Part shown: piece after piece, positions 1-5,164 of the stretch
Layout of the letters: each line of letters begins with the position of its first letter
How positions within the stretch are numbered: the first letter of the stretch is position 1
Source of the DNA: Chlamydiota bacterium
Lineage (GTDB): Bacteria; Chlamydiota; Chlamydiia; Chlamydiales; Rhabdochlamydiaceae
NCBI GenBank assembly: GCA_027348355.1
Contig: DAIEPN010000024.1
Span: forward strand, 1 to 5,164
Reading direction: 5' to 3'
Length of the DNA stretch: 5,164 nt
Notes under the pieces: generated by a model
Told to the model about the DNA's origin: nothing
The model's input: only the letters and a program-made list of their open reading frames with translations
The model's database searches: none
Position numbers and translations under genes: made by a program

Positions 1-1193
1 ATGTCAACGTATATGCTGTCAGAGCCCAAGATGACCAATCTTTAGGATCAAATTACCGTGACGTATATATCGAAGTAGAAGAGTCCACTACAGGAAGCGC
101 TAGCCTTTTTGCAGGATTTAGTTCGGCCGATGATCTGTTCGGCGGACTAGACCTTTCAGAAAACAACTTTAACTATAAAGGGCTTGGACAAGTTTTTACC
201 AAAGGGCCTTCTGCAATACGAGGTGGTGGAGAATACGCCCACGCTAGATTTAGTATCGGCGCTAAACAAAGGACATATCTATTTTCTTGGTTAGATCCTT
301 ATTTCCGAGACACTTCATGGAGAGTGGGATTTGACGTTAATAAAACTTTTAGTGACCTCGTAGCTAAAAATTATACCATTGACTCAATCGGAGGCTCAGT
401 TTTTGCTTCCTATCCACTCAATCCCTACTGGACATTTGGCACGAAATATCGTGTTAAATACTCTGATGTAGATATAGATAAAAAGCTCCGTCACAATGTC
501 GATGAAGAAAGAAAAAAACAAGATGAAGCAAAAAAGAATGGAACATATAACCATCGACATAAAGCAGACGAACTTCCGCCAGAGAACAACGTTCTCTCTG
601 GTCTTTCTACTTCGATCTCTTTTGACTCTACAGACAGCTCTCTTAAGCCCCGTAACGGCTTTAGATCTTCTCTAGAAGCAGAAATTGCAGGAGTGGGAGG
701 AGATGTATTTTTCTTGCGTTTTGGTTATGTTAATAGCTATTACACAGCGCTTTGGTCTAAAGGGACTATGAAATATCGCTTCGATTTTAGATATATTCAG
801 CCCATTGGAAGTACAGATAGCCCACATGACATCCCAATTAGTGAAAGATTTTTCTTAGGGGGGGTGGCATCAGTACGGGGATATCGAGACTTTTCTCTTG
901 GGCCCAGGTATGATACTGACGATCCGACAGGAGGTATTTCATCTTCTTTACTCTCTGTAGAATATTTACAAAATATTATACCCCGTCTTGATGCATTCGT
1001 CTTTGCTGACGCAGGATCTGTATCAATGAAAAGATTTGCTTTTCCCGGTCACTACAATATCAGTTATGGATTCGGAGTTCGCATTGAGCTTATGAACCGC
1101 ATGCCCTTTATTTTCGGTTTAGGCTTTCCGATTAATCCAAGTTATAGCCATCAAAGAAAGCAATTCTTCTTTTCCATGGGGGGACAATTCTAG
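1..1193 (+). CDS. bamA: BamA (Omp85/YaeT) outer-membrane assembly factor, C-terminal part (5' truncated by window edge)
   Basis: BamA is the core beta-barrel of the machine that folds and inserts outer-membrane proteins. The frame is open from base 3 to the TAG at 1191-1193, giving 396 visible residues, about half of a normal BamA. A GTG at 324 lies inside the barrel and is not a real start. Visible residues 1-30 are the end of the last POTRA domain (YIEVEES), followed by the first barrel strand (TGSASLFAGFSS). The Omp85 hallmark loop L6 is at visible residues 284-300 (FFLGG, then VRGY at bases 873-884, then GPR), followed by DDPTGG and the strand FVFADAGSVS. The protein ends in the aromatic beta-signal FFFSMGGQF. 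Bases 480-590 encode a highly charged Lys/Glu/His segment at the place of extracellular loop 4 of E. coli BamA. The gene precedes skp and lpxD, the classical envelope order. Family assignment is very secure; the N-terminal POTRA domains lie outside the window. Confidence 0.96.
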   Translation, partial: VNVYAVRAQDDQSLGSNYRDVYIEVEESTTGSASLFAGFSSADDLFGGLDLSENNFNYKGLGQVFTKGPSAIRGGGEYAHARFSIGAKQRTYLFSWLDPYFRDTSWRVGFDVNKTFSDLVAKNYTIDSIGGSVFASYPLNPYWTFGTKYRVKYSDVDIDKKLRHNVDEERKKQDEAKKNGTYNHRHKADELPPENNVLSGLSTSISFDSTDSSLKPRNGFRSSLEAEIAGVGGDVFFLRFGYVNSYYTALWSKGTMKYRFDFRYIQPIGSTDSPHDIPISERFFLGGVASVRGYRDFSLGPRYDTDDPTGGISSSLLSVEYLQNIIPRLDAFVFADAGSVSMKRFAFPGHYNISYGFGVRIELMNRMPFIFGLGFPINPSYSHQRKQFFFSMGGQF

Positions 1194-1246
1194 TGCGTGA
1201 AAATATCAACCTAGATAACATTTTATTACCCTCATATGAAACCAAT

Positions 1247-1252
1247 AAGGAG
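1247..1252 (+). promoter_or_regulatory. Shine-Dalgarno site of skp/ompH
   Basis: AAGGAG lies 7 nt before the ATG at 1260. It decides the start: an in-frame ATG at 1236 would add eight residues (MKPIRSLS) but has no purine-rich site upstream and would put the Shine-Dalgarno inside the coding region. Confidence 0.8.
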
Positions 1253-1259
1253 CCTTTCT

Positions 1260-1877
1260 ATGAAAAATAAGTTCATCCTCGTTTTATTAGCGTCCCTAGG
1301 ACTCTCTGCAGGAACTTTTGCAGCAAATGCAGTAAACGCGCAATCATCTATTGGTGTTGCTAATTTTACAACATGCATTCAAGATTCTAAGTATGGAAAA
1401 AAAGAACAAGAAAGTTTCGAAGCTCTAAAAAAACAAATGTCAACTCTTCTTGAAGATACAGAAAAACAACTTCGTGAAATCTCTGCAAAATTTAGCGATG
1501 CAGAATATTTAGATGGTCTTTCTCCCGATGCGGAAGAAGAGCTCAAAGTTAAATTCGGTACATTAAACCAAGAGTTGGCTCGATACAGAGAGCAATATTA
1601 TCAAGTCTTAAACCAAGCGAACATGCGTATTATGGAATCAATGAATACACATATTAGCACAGCATCTGAAAAAGTTCAGAAAGACAAAAAACTTGATGCG
1701 ATTGCAAACAAACAAGCTTTTTTCTCTATAAATAATCATTTGGATGTAACCGCTCTTGTAATTAAAGAAATGGACAAACAGTTTGACGAAGATGCTAAAG
1801 CCCAAGCAGCATCCGCTGCATCTACGAAGGTAGAAGAAAGCAAAGCACAACCTGTACAAACTGCTGATGTGAAATAA
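1260..1877 (+). CDS. skp: Skp/OmpH-family periplasmic chaperone
   Basis: Skp (OmpH in chlamydial annotation) is a periplasmic trimeric chaperone that holds unfolded outer-membrane proteins on the way to BamA. With the ATG at 1260 the protein has 205 residues. Residues 1-27 are a signal peptide: MKNK, a hydrophobic core (FILVLLASLGLSAG), and a probable signal peptidase I site at AVNA|QSS. The mature part begins with the typical short strand (SIGVANFTTCIQDS) and a GKKEQ turn. Residues 48-145 form a long charged helical/coiled-coil segment, the expected Skp tentacles. The segment around 145-175 (KLDAIANKQAFFSI ... DVTALVIKEMDKQF) matches the family's C-terminal end. A further Ala/Lys/Gln-rich tail (about 178-205) extends beyond the roughly 160-175 residues usual for the family and is probably disordered. 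It lies 66 nt after bamA and 12 nt before lpxD, so co-transcription is likely. The family call is strong from architecture and context; sequence identity in this family is always low. Confidence 0.9.
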   Translation: MKNKFILVLLASLGLSAGTFAANAVNAQSSIGVANFTTCIQDSKYGKKEQESFEALKKQMSTLLEDTEKQLREISAKFSDAEYLDGLSPDAEEELKVKFGTLNQELARYREQYYQVLNQANMRIMESMNTHISTASEKVQKDKKLDAIANKQAFFSINNHLDVTALVIKEMDKQFDEDAKAQAASAASTKVEESKAQPVQTADVK

Positions 1878-1880
1878 GAC

Positions 1881-1885
1881 GGGGA
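1881..1885 (+). promoter_or_regulatory. Weak ribosome binding site of lpxD
   Basis: GGGGA lies 4 nt before the ATG at 1890, inside the 12-nt gap after the skp stop. It is a poor and closely spaced match, so translational coupling to skp may help initiation. Confidence 0.45.
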
Positions 1886-1889
1886 AAGT

Positions 1890-2957
1890 ATGACAGCTAA
1901 GAAATTGTCTATCGGAGAACTTGCAGACCTTACCGGCTCTGATGTTTTTGGAGATCGAACCCTCTTGATTAGTGGCGTGGAATCTTTAGAAGCAGCGAGT
2001 ACATCTGACGCTTCTTTCTTAGCCAATCCTCGTTATCATGAAGCGATGTTAAAGTCAAAGGCAGGGGTTATATGCATAGCAAGAAACAGTAAACCAGTTG
2101 ATGGAAAAAATTTCTTACTTTGCGATAATCCCTCTCTTACTTTTCAAAAGATCATCGAGTTTTTTATTTCTTCTGAACTCTTAGAAAGTGGATTTATAGG
2201 AGTTCATCCCACAGCTGTCATCCATGCAACAGCCAAAATCGGACAAAACGTAATCATTGGCCCCTATGCAGTTATTGATAAAGGGACAACCATTGGCGAC
2301 AATACTAAAATCGCAGCCCATGTTTATATAGGATCCGGTACCACAATTGGGAAAAACTGCCATCTGTACCCTCATGCTGTTGTTAGAGAACTCTGTCACT
2401 TAGGTGACCGAGTTATCCTTCAGCCTGGGGCCGTTATCGGTTCATGCGGTTTTGGTTATACTACTGATCCAAAAGGCGAACATACGAAACTAGAGCAATT
2501 GGGCAGCGTCATTCTTCAAGACGATGTAGAAATTGGAGCTAACACCACAATTGATAGAGCGAGATTTAGTAAAACGCTCATCTCTAAAGGCACCAAAATT
2601 GATAATCTTGTACAAATTGGTCATAATGTACAAATAGGGCCCAATAACATCATCATCTCCCAATCAGGCCTTGCAGGCTCTGTTAAAACAGGAAGGAACG
2701 TAGTTCTAGGTGGACAAGCAGGAGCTGTAGGACATATTGAAATTGCTGACCATGTCATGATTGCCACAAGAGGTGGAATCAGCAAATCAATGACAAAACC
2801 AGGAAAATATGCGGGAAGTCCTGTGATGCCTATAGAAGACTATAACCGCCAACAAGTCCAACTTCGTAAAATCAGTGAATATATTCAACAAATCCAAGAG
2901 CTATCCAAAGAAGTGGAAAACCTGAAAAAGGCATTTGCTGAGATTTCTTCAAAATAG
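1890..2957 (+). CDS. lpxD: UDP-3-O-acylglucosamine N-acyltransferase LpxD
   Basis: LpxD transfers a 3-hydroxyacyl chain from acyl-carrier protein to the 2-amino group of UDP-3-O-acylglucosamine, the third step of lipid A synthesis, in the cytoplasm. The 355-residue length is normal and the protein looks complete. Residues 1-105 are the N-terminal uridine-binding domain (SGVESLEAA, FLANPRYH). Residues 106-310 are a left-handed beta-helix of hexapeptide repeats starting at HPTAVIH and including the strongly conserved GAVIGSCGFGY (180-190) and DVEIGANTTIDR (212-223). The predicted catalytic base is His245 in QIGHNVQIG, and His282 in AGAVGHIEIA is the second conserved histidine; both have the spacing of E. 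coli His239 and His276. Residues 315-355 are the C-terminal helices. It is the third gene of the bamA-skp-lpxD run, but fabZ and lpxA do not follow, unlike in enterobacteria; chlamydial genomes also keep those genes elsewhere. A strong terminator follows. Confidence 0.97.
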   Translation: MTAKKLSIGELADLTGSDVFGDRTLLISGVESLEAASTSDASFLANPRYHEAMLKSKAGVICIARNSKPVDGKNFLLCDNPSLTFQKIIEFFISSELLESGFIGVHPTAVIHATAKIGQNVIIGPYAVIDKGTTIGDNTKIAAHVYIGSGTTIGKNCHLYPHAVVRELCHLGDRVILQPGAVIGSCGFGYTTDPKGEHTKLEQLGSVILQDDVEIGANTTIDRARFSKTLISKGTKIDNLVQIGHNVQIGPNNIIISQSGLAGSVKTGRNVVLGGQAGAVGHIEIADHVMIATRGGISKSMTKPGKYAGSPVMPIEDYNRQQVQLRKISEYIQQIQELSKEVENLKKAFAEISSK

Positions 2958-2999
2958 CGAGCATTAAACTCTAACTAGAATACAATTTCACTAAATTGC

Positions 3000-3031
3000 A
3001 AAAAGCCTCTGTAAACTTCAGAGGCTTTTTT
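3000..3031. terminator. Bidirectional Rho-independent terminator between lpxD and the convergent gene
   Basis: A perfect 12-bp inverted repeat (AAAAAGCCTCTG / CAGAGGCTTTTT) encloses the 7-nt loop TAAACTT. On the + strand it is followed by a run of six T (3026-3031); read from the - strand the A-run gives five T. It lies 42 nt after the lpxD stop and about 30 nt past the stop of the convergent - strand gene, so it is placed to end both transcripts. Confidence 0.9.
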
Positions 3032-3032
3032 A

Positions 3033-3050
3033 TTTATCGATGTCGATAAA
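3033..3050. repeat. Short perfect palindrome in the convergent intergenic region
   Basis: TTTATCGA and TCGATAAA are an 8-bp inverted repeat separated by only TG. The 2-nt centre is too tight for a good RNA hairpin, so a DNA-binding site or chance are the alternatives. It lies directly after the terminator T-run and 9 nt from the stop codon of the - strand gene. No function can be assigned. Confidence 0.4.
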
Positions 3051-3059
3051 ATCAAACAC

Positions 3060-4715
3060 TTAGTTTATAGGAAAAAATGATGCTGGAGAGACTGTTTTCT
3101 CAGGATACTTTGACATGAGCCCTACAAAAGTAAGCCCTACAGAAGCTACTGATCCAATTGTGGAAAGAGAAGAGAAAGGTCTAGAGAGATTCTTCGTAAT
3201 CAAAGGCAAGACAGCTGCAAAAGCAAAAGCTGCCGACTGATAAATTTTTACCTGATGAAAAAGCAACGTTTGACTAGCAGTAGGATTTTGCCCATTTAGA
3301 GATTTTTTTAAACTATGTAAAGATCTTATGATCACTGTACGCTCTTCCTCTTCTGAGGACACCTCAAAATTATATTGAATTTCTTGACCAGTGGGTAAAA
3401 CAACAGAAAAAACTTTTTGGCTTTTAATTTTATTATCCTTCTCTTTCACAATCAATTCTTCACTAACAAATTGCTGTATAGCAAATTCCACCTTCTTAGC
3501 AACCTTTGTAAGCTCCTTTCTTAGACTACCGACAGTATTAGTAAAGGTGATTGACTTTTCCTGACTTGATACAGTACTTGTACTCCCCCTTCTCTCTTTC
3601 ATCTTCTTTGGCTTTTCAAGTTTAGTTCTTTTTACACTCTGCCAGACAACTTTTAGTAGATTTTTCTTACGTTTACTTTCCACTTTCTCTGGTACTAATT
3701 CTACGCCAATTGGCTCTGCTGCCACGCCATGTTTTTGAGCGATAACACTGAGTTCATTGTCAAGATGTTTTAAATTCCTTAGAGTTGCCTCCGCTTCTAT
3801 AATTTCAACACTATAGCTTTCAGATATAGCAAGCAACAAGCTGGATGCTCCCCAGGCTATAGTTGCTACAGCCTGTATCTTTGAAAAAACAGCGGATTGT
3901 AAAAGATTTCTTGTAAGAAGAGGAAGAATCCCAACAAAGACGAATACTGCCGTAAGAGCCACCTGGCGATAGCGAGATTCCTTTGATTCTTTTGCACGTA
4001 ACACATCTTGCCATCTATCTAAATCTGTTTCTAATTTTCCTTTCAACAAATTCAGATTAAGCCTAAATAACATCTTTGCTCTTTCTAATCCGTCTGGATT
4101 TTTCGTTTCTTCAATAGCTATCGTTAAATCATAAATCGTATCGCCTAAAGTAATCTTTTTTGGTATATCATTTAGATTTTCATAGCTAACAACAGTTTCT
4201 TCAACGGCATTCAAAGCAGTTAACTGCTCTTCAATTTTTCTAATTTTTTCTCTGCATTCACTTACTTGTCCTTCATTCGAATTTTCTTCTTCTTTTTTCC
4301 TTTTGTCTTTGAAAAGGAGCGCAGCTCCGATTCCAACTCCAATGAGATGCGCAAAATTTCTTGTTTTTGAATGTGGAGTTACGCCACCTCCTGCAAATAT
4401 AGAAAGTGCAGATCCCATGATAAACAGTTGAGCCACTTTTCTAATTAAGATCATTCGAGCAGACAACTCCCCCTCGAAAGAAAAAGTCTCATCCTCTTTA
4501 AATAAAGATCTGGAGGCTCTTTGAATAACCCAAGTATGGGTTCCCAAAAGGAACCCATTTGTAACATTGCCTAAAATACTTCGAACTGGTTGAAAAGGTG
4601 CTAAAGGAGATAAAACCTCCAAAGCAGCGGCTGTAGCCCTTACCCCATCTAGGGACTTTATTGATTGAGGAAGATACTGTGCCCTTTTTAAAAATATGGA
4701 ATGTACTGAGCTCAT
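3060..4715 (-). CDS. Hypothetical multi-hairpin membrane protein, Inc-like architecture, with internal repeat
   Basis: I do not recognise a named family. From the ATG at 4715 the product has 551 residues; a TTG two codons upstream (4721) is an alternative start, and neither has a clear Shine-Dalgarno. There is no cleavable signal peptide. Three hydrophobic hairpins are visible: residues 94-136 (AQLFIMGSALSIFAGGG ... LIGVGIGAALLF), 251-298 (ALTAVFVFVGILPLLTRNL ... WGASSLLLAI) and 491-536 (AAFAFAAVLPLITKNL ... VASVGLTFVGLM). Linkers are highly charged and partly helical/coiled-coil (138-170, 205-250, 395-425). Modules 185-300 and 433-536 share an order: a beta-like segment (ITLGDTIYDLTIAI / SVVLPTGQEIQYNF), a helix, then a hairpin with LPLLTRNL / LPLITKNL. 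Residues 344-387 are very basic and end in a Ser/Thr cluster. Paired hydrophobic segments are the hallmark of chlamydial Inc proteins, so a secreted inclusion-membrane protein is plausible. A resident inner-membrane protein is the alternative. The upstream neighbour is a paralogue 31 nt away. Confidence 0.75.
   Translation of the reverse strand: MSSVHSIFLKRAQYLPQSIKSLDGVRATAAALEVLSPLAPFQPVRSILGNVTNGFLLGTHTWVIQRASRSLFKEDETFSFEGELSARMILIRKVAQLFIMGSALSIFAGGGVTPHSKTRNFAHLIGVGIGAALLFKDKRKKEEENSNEGQVSECREKIRKIEEQLTALNAVEETVVSYENLNDIPKKITLGDTIYDLTIAIEETKNPDGLERAKMLFRLNLNLLKGKLETDLDRWQDVLRAKESKESRYRQVALTAVFVFVGILPLLTRNLLQSAVFSKIQAVATIAWGASSLLLAISESYSVEIIEAEATLRNLKHLDNELSVIAQKHGVAAEPIGVELVPEKVESKRKKNLLKVVWQSVKRTKLEKPKKMKERRGSTSTVSSQEKSITFTNTVGSLRKELTKVAKKVEFAIQQFVSEELIVKEKDNKIKSQKVFSVVLPTGQEIQYNFEVSSEEEERTVIIRSLHSLKKSLNGQNPTASQTLLFHQVKIYQSAAFAFAAVLPLITKNLSRPFSSLSTIGSVASVGLTFVGLMSKYPEKTVSPASFFPIN
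3108..3245 (-). repeat. Hairpin module copy B (C-terminal, 551-residue protein)
   Basis: This codes for residues 491-536, with AAFAFAAVLPLITKNL and VASVGLTFVGLM. It resembles the module at 4819-4956 in the neighbouring gene and, more distantly, the module at 3822-3965. A 13-base identical stretch (AAAAGCAAAAGCT on the + strand, 3219-3231) recurs at 4933-4945 in the same codon positions. Confidence 0.7.
3822..3965 (-). repeat. Hairpin module copy A (middle, 551-residue protein)
   Basis: This codes for residues 251-298. It shares with copy B the pattern F-x-F-x-x-h-LPLhT-[RK]-NL (h = hydrophobic), a polar turn, and a second Ala/Gly-rich hydrophobic segment. Similarity is clear in protein and weak in DNA, suggesting an older duplication than the B/C pair. 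Confidence 0.6.
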
Positions 4716-4728
4716 AACCAATGTACTT

Positions 4729-4734
4729 ATTATA
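4729..4734 (-). promoter_or_regulatory. Possible -10 box upstream of the 551-residue protein gene
   Basis: On the - strand the 31-nt gap between the two paralogues contains TATAAT, a perfect -10 consensus. There is no good -35 at 17 nt; TTGGAA sits about 20 nt upstream inside the preceding gene. If used, transcription would begin about 7 nt before the ATG, leaving almost no leader, which would agree with the lack of a Shine-Dalgarno. The region is AT-rich, so chance is possible. Confidence 0.25.
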
Positions 4735-4746
4735 AAAGTGTAAAAA

Positions 4747-5164
4747 TTATCTTATTCCAACAAATAGGGAAACTGGGGAAAGAGCGCTTTCACCTAATTT
4801 TCTTAATTGAGCAGAAGTTGATGCTGCTCCAGCAAAGGTAAGCCCAATGCTTAGCAAAGAAGCTACTTTAGCAATAGGTGCTAAAAAGGTAGCTTTTGGA
4901 AACATTTTTTCTAAAACAGGTAATGCTCCTGAAAAAGCAAAAGCTACAGCTTGCGCTCTTCTAAGTTGAGCTACTTGATTAATAAGTATTATTTCATCAG
5001 TTCGAGTAGATTCATCTGAAAGTACTTTTTGAGCAACGATTTGTTCAGCTGTCATCCCCCCTAAAGGCTCCAGCTGTTTTATAAATCCTTCTACGATTTC
5101 TTTTAATGTTGTATATTGAGATACGCCTTTCCTAACATCAATATGAGTTACATTTAGGCTAGGA
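4747..5164 (-). CDS. Hypothetical Inc-like membrane protein, C-terminal part (5' truncated by right window edge)
   Basis: The - strand frame is open from the window edge at 5164 to the TAA at 4747-4749, giving about 138 residues. An internal ATG at 5055 would give a 102-residue protein, but GGGGGG abuts it with no properly spaced Shine-Dalgarno. The upstream translation also reads as ordinary protein (HIDVRKGVSQYTTLKEIVEGFIKQL in two parts), so I prefer a longer gene cut by the edge. Counting from that ATG, residues 34-79 form a hydrophobic hairpin (AVAFAFSGALPVLEK, turn, KVASLLSIGLTFAGA), and the end carries SPVSLF. This matches the C-terminus of the 551-residue protein downstream (AFAFAAVLPLITK, VASVGLTFVG, SPASFF), so the two are tandem paralogues. 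No known family is recognised; an inclusion-membrane role is inferred from architecture only. Confidence 0.65.
   Translation of the reverse strand, partial: PSLNVTHIDVRKGVSQYTTLKEIVEGFIKQLEPLGGMTAEQIVAQKVLSDESTRTDEIILINQVAQLRRAQAVAFAFSGALPVLEKMFPKATFLAPIAKVASLLSIGLTFAGAASTSAQLRKLGESALSPVSLFVGIR
4819..4956 (-). repeat. Hairpin module copy C (in the right-edge gene)
   Basis: This codes for the C-terminal hydrophobic hairpin of the partial gene. It is the counterpart of 3108-3245, sharing the codon run for AFAF (GCT TTT GCT TTT), a conserved LP, and the VAS ... GLTF-x-G second segment. A second patch of DNA similarity surrounds AGTAAGCCC near 3129 and GGTAAGCCC near 4836 (+ strand). Confidence 0.7.

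Noticed and set aside
324..1193. A separate 289-residue gene starting at GTG 324
   Set aside because: The frame continues upstream to the window edge with clear POTRA and barrel sequence, so this is an internal GTG of bamA.
1236..1259. Upstream ATG for skp at 1236
   Set aside because: It has no ribosome binding site, and the ATG at 1260 has a well-spaced AAGGAG and begins a standard signal peptide.
1194..1259. A promoter between bamA and skp
   Set aside because: The AT-rich 66-nt gap has no convincing -35/-10 pair; co-transcription with bamA is simpler.
1193..1270. Tiny + strand frame starting with GTG overlapping the bamA stop and running into skp (about 25 codons)
   Set aside because: It is very short, starts with GTG, and overlaps the clear skp ribosome binding site and start; the G run upstream is explained by the BamA GG codons.
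1638..2026. Open frames on the - strand opposite skp and the start of lpxD
   Set aside because: They lie opposite well-supported genes, have no ribosome binding sites, and translate to sequence with no recognisable domain; they are antisense shadows.
2181..2399. 72-residue - strand open frame inside lpxD
   Set aside because: It is a shadow of the hexapeptide-repeat coding region; the many Cys, Asn and Gly residues come from reading the repeat antisense.
3820..4014. 64-residue alternative frame on the - strand inside the 551-residue protein gene
   Set aside because: It overlaps the middle hairpin module in another frame, and the module's protein-level resemblance to the C-terminal copy supports the long frame.
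1..5164. CRISPR arrays, tRNA or rRNA genes, insertion sequences, prophage or toxin-antitoxin genes
   Set aside because: No direct-repeat/spacer pattern, RNA-gene signature, transposase motif or terminal inverted repeats were seen.

Overview
The window looks like chromosomal DNA of a chlamydia-type bacterium (order Chlamydiales), probably an environmental or 'chlamydia-like' lineage rather than the genus Chlamydia. The evidence is the gene order bamA – skp/ompH – lpxD with no fabZ or lpxA following. From memory, the LpxD sequence also closely resembles the Chlamydia trachomatis enzyme. The neighbouring genes encode proteins with paired hydrophobic segments, as chlamydial inclusion-membrane (Inc) proteins do. 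No database search was possible, so the family assignment is firm for the three envelope genes and the taxonomic placement is an inference.

Left half (1–2957, + strand) is an outer-membrane biogenesis cluster. It holds the C-terminal half of BamA (end of the last POTRA domain plus the whole beta-barrel), cut by the left edge. Next comes a Skp/OmpH-type periplasmic chaperone with a signal peptide, then LpxD, the lipid A N-acyltransferase. The genes are close together (66 nt and 12 nt gaps) and co-oriented, consistent with one operon. BamA inserts outer-membrane proteins, Skp carries them across the periplasm, and LpxD supplies lipid A for the outer leaflet.

Middle (2958–3059) is a convergent intergenic region. 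It contains a perfect 12-bp stem with an A-run on one side and a T-run on the other, so it can terminate transcription from both sides. A short perfect palindrome follows.

Right half (3060–5164, - strand) holds two genes I cannot assign to a named family. The first encodes a 551-residue protein with three hydrophobic hairpins separated by charged linkers; its middle and last hairpin modules resemble each other. The second is the 3' part of an upstream gene that runs off the right edge. Its C-terminal hairpin module resembles the last module of the first protein in both protein and DNA, so the two are tandem paralogues. The layout fits Inc-like, type III-secreted membrane proteins, but that is inference. 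This repeated-hairpin family is the most interesting content of the window.
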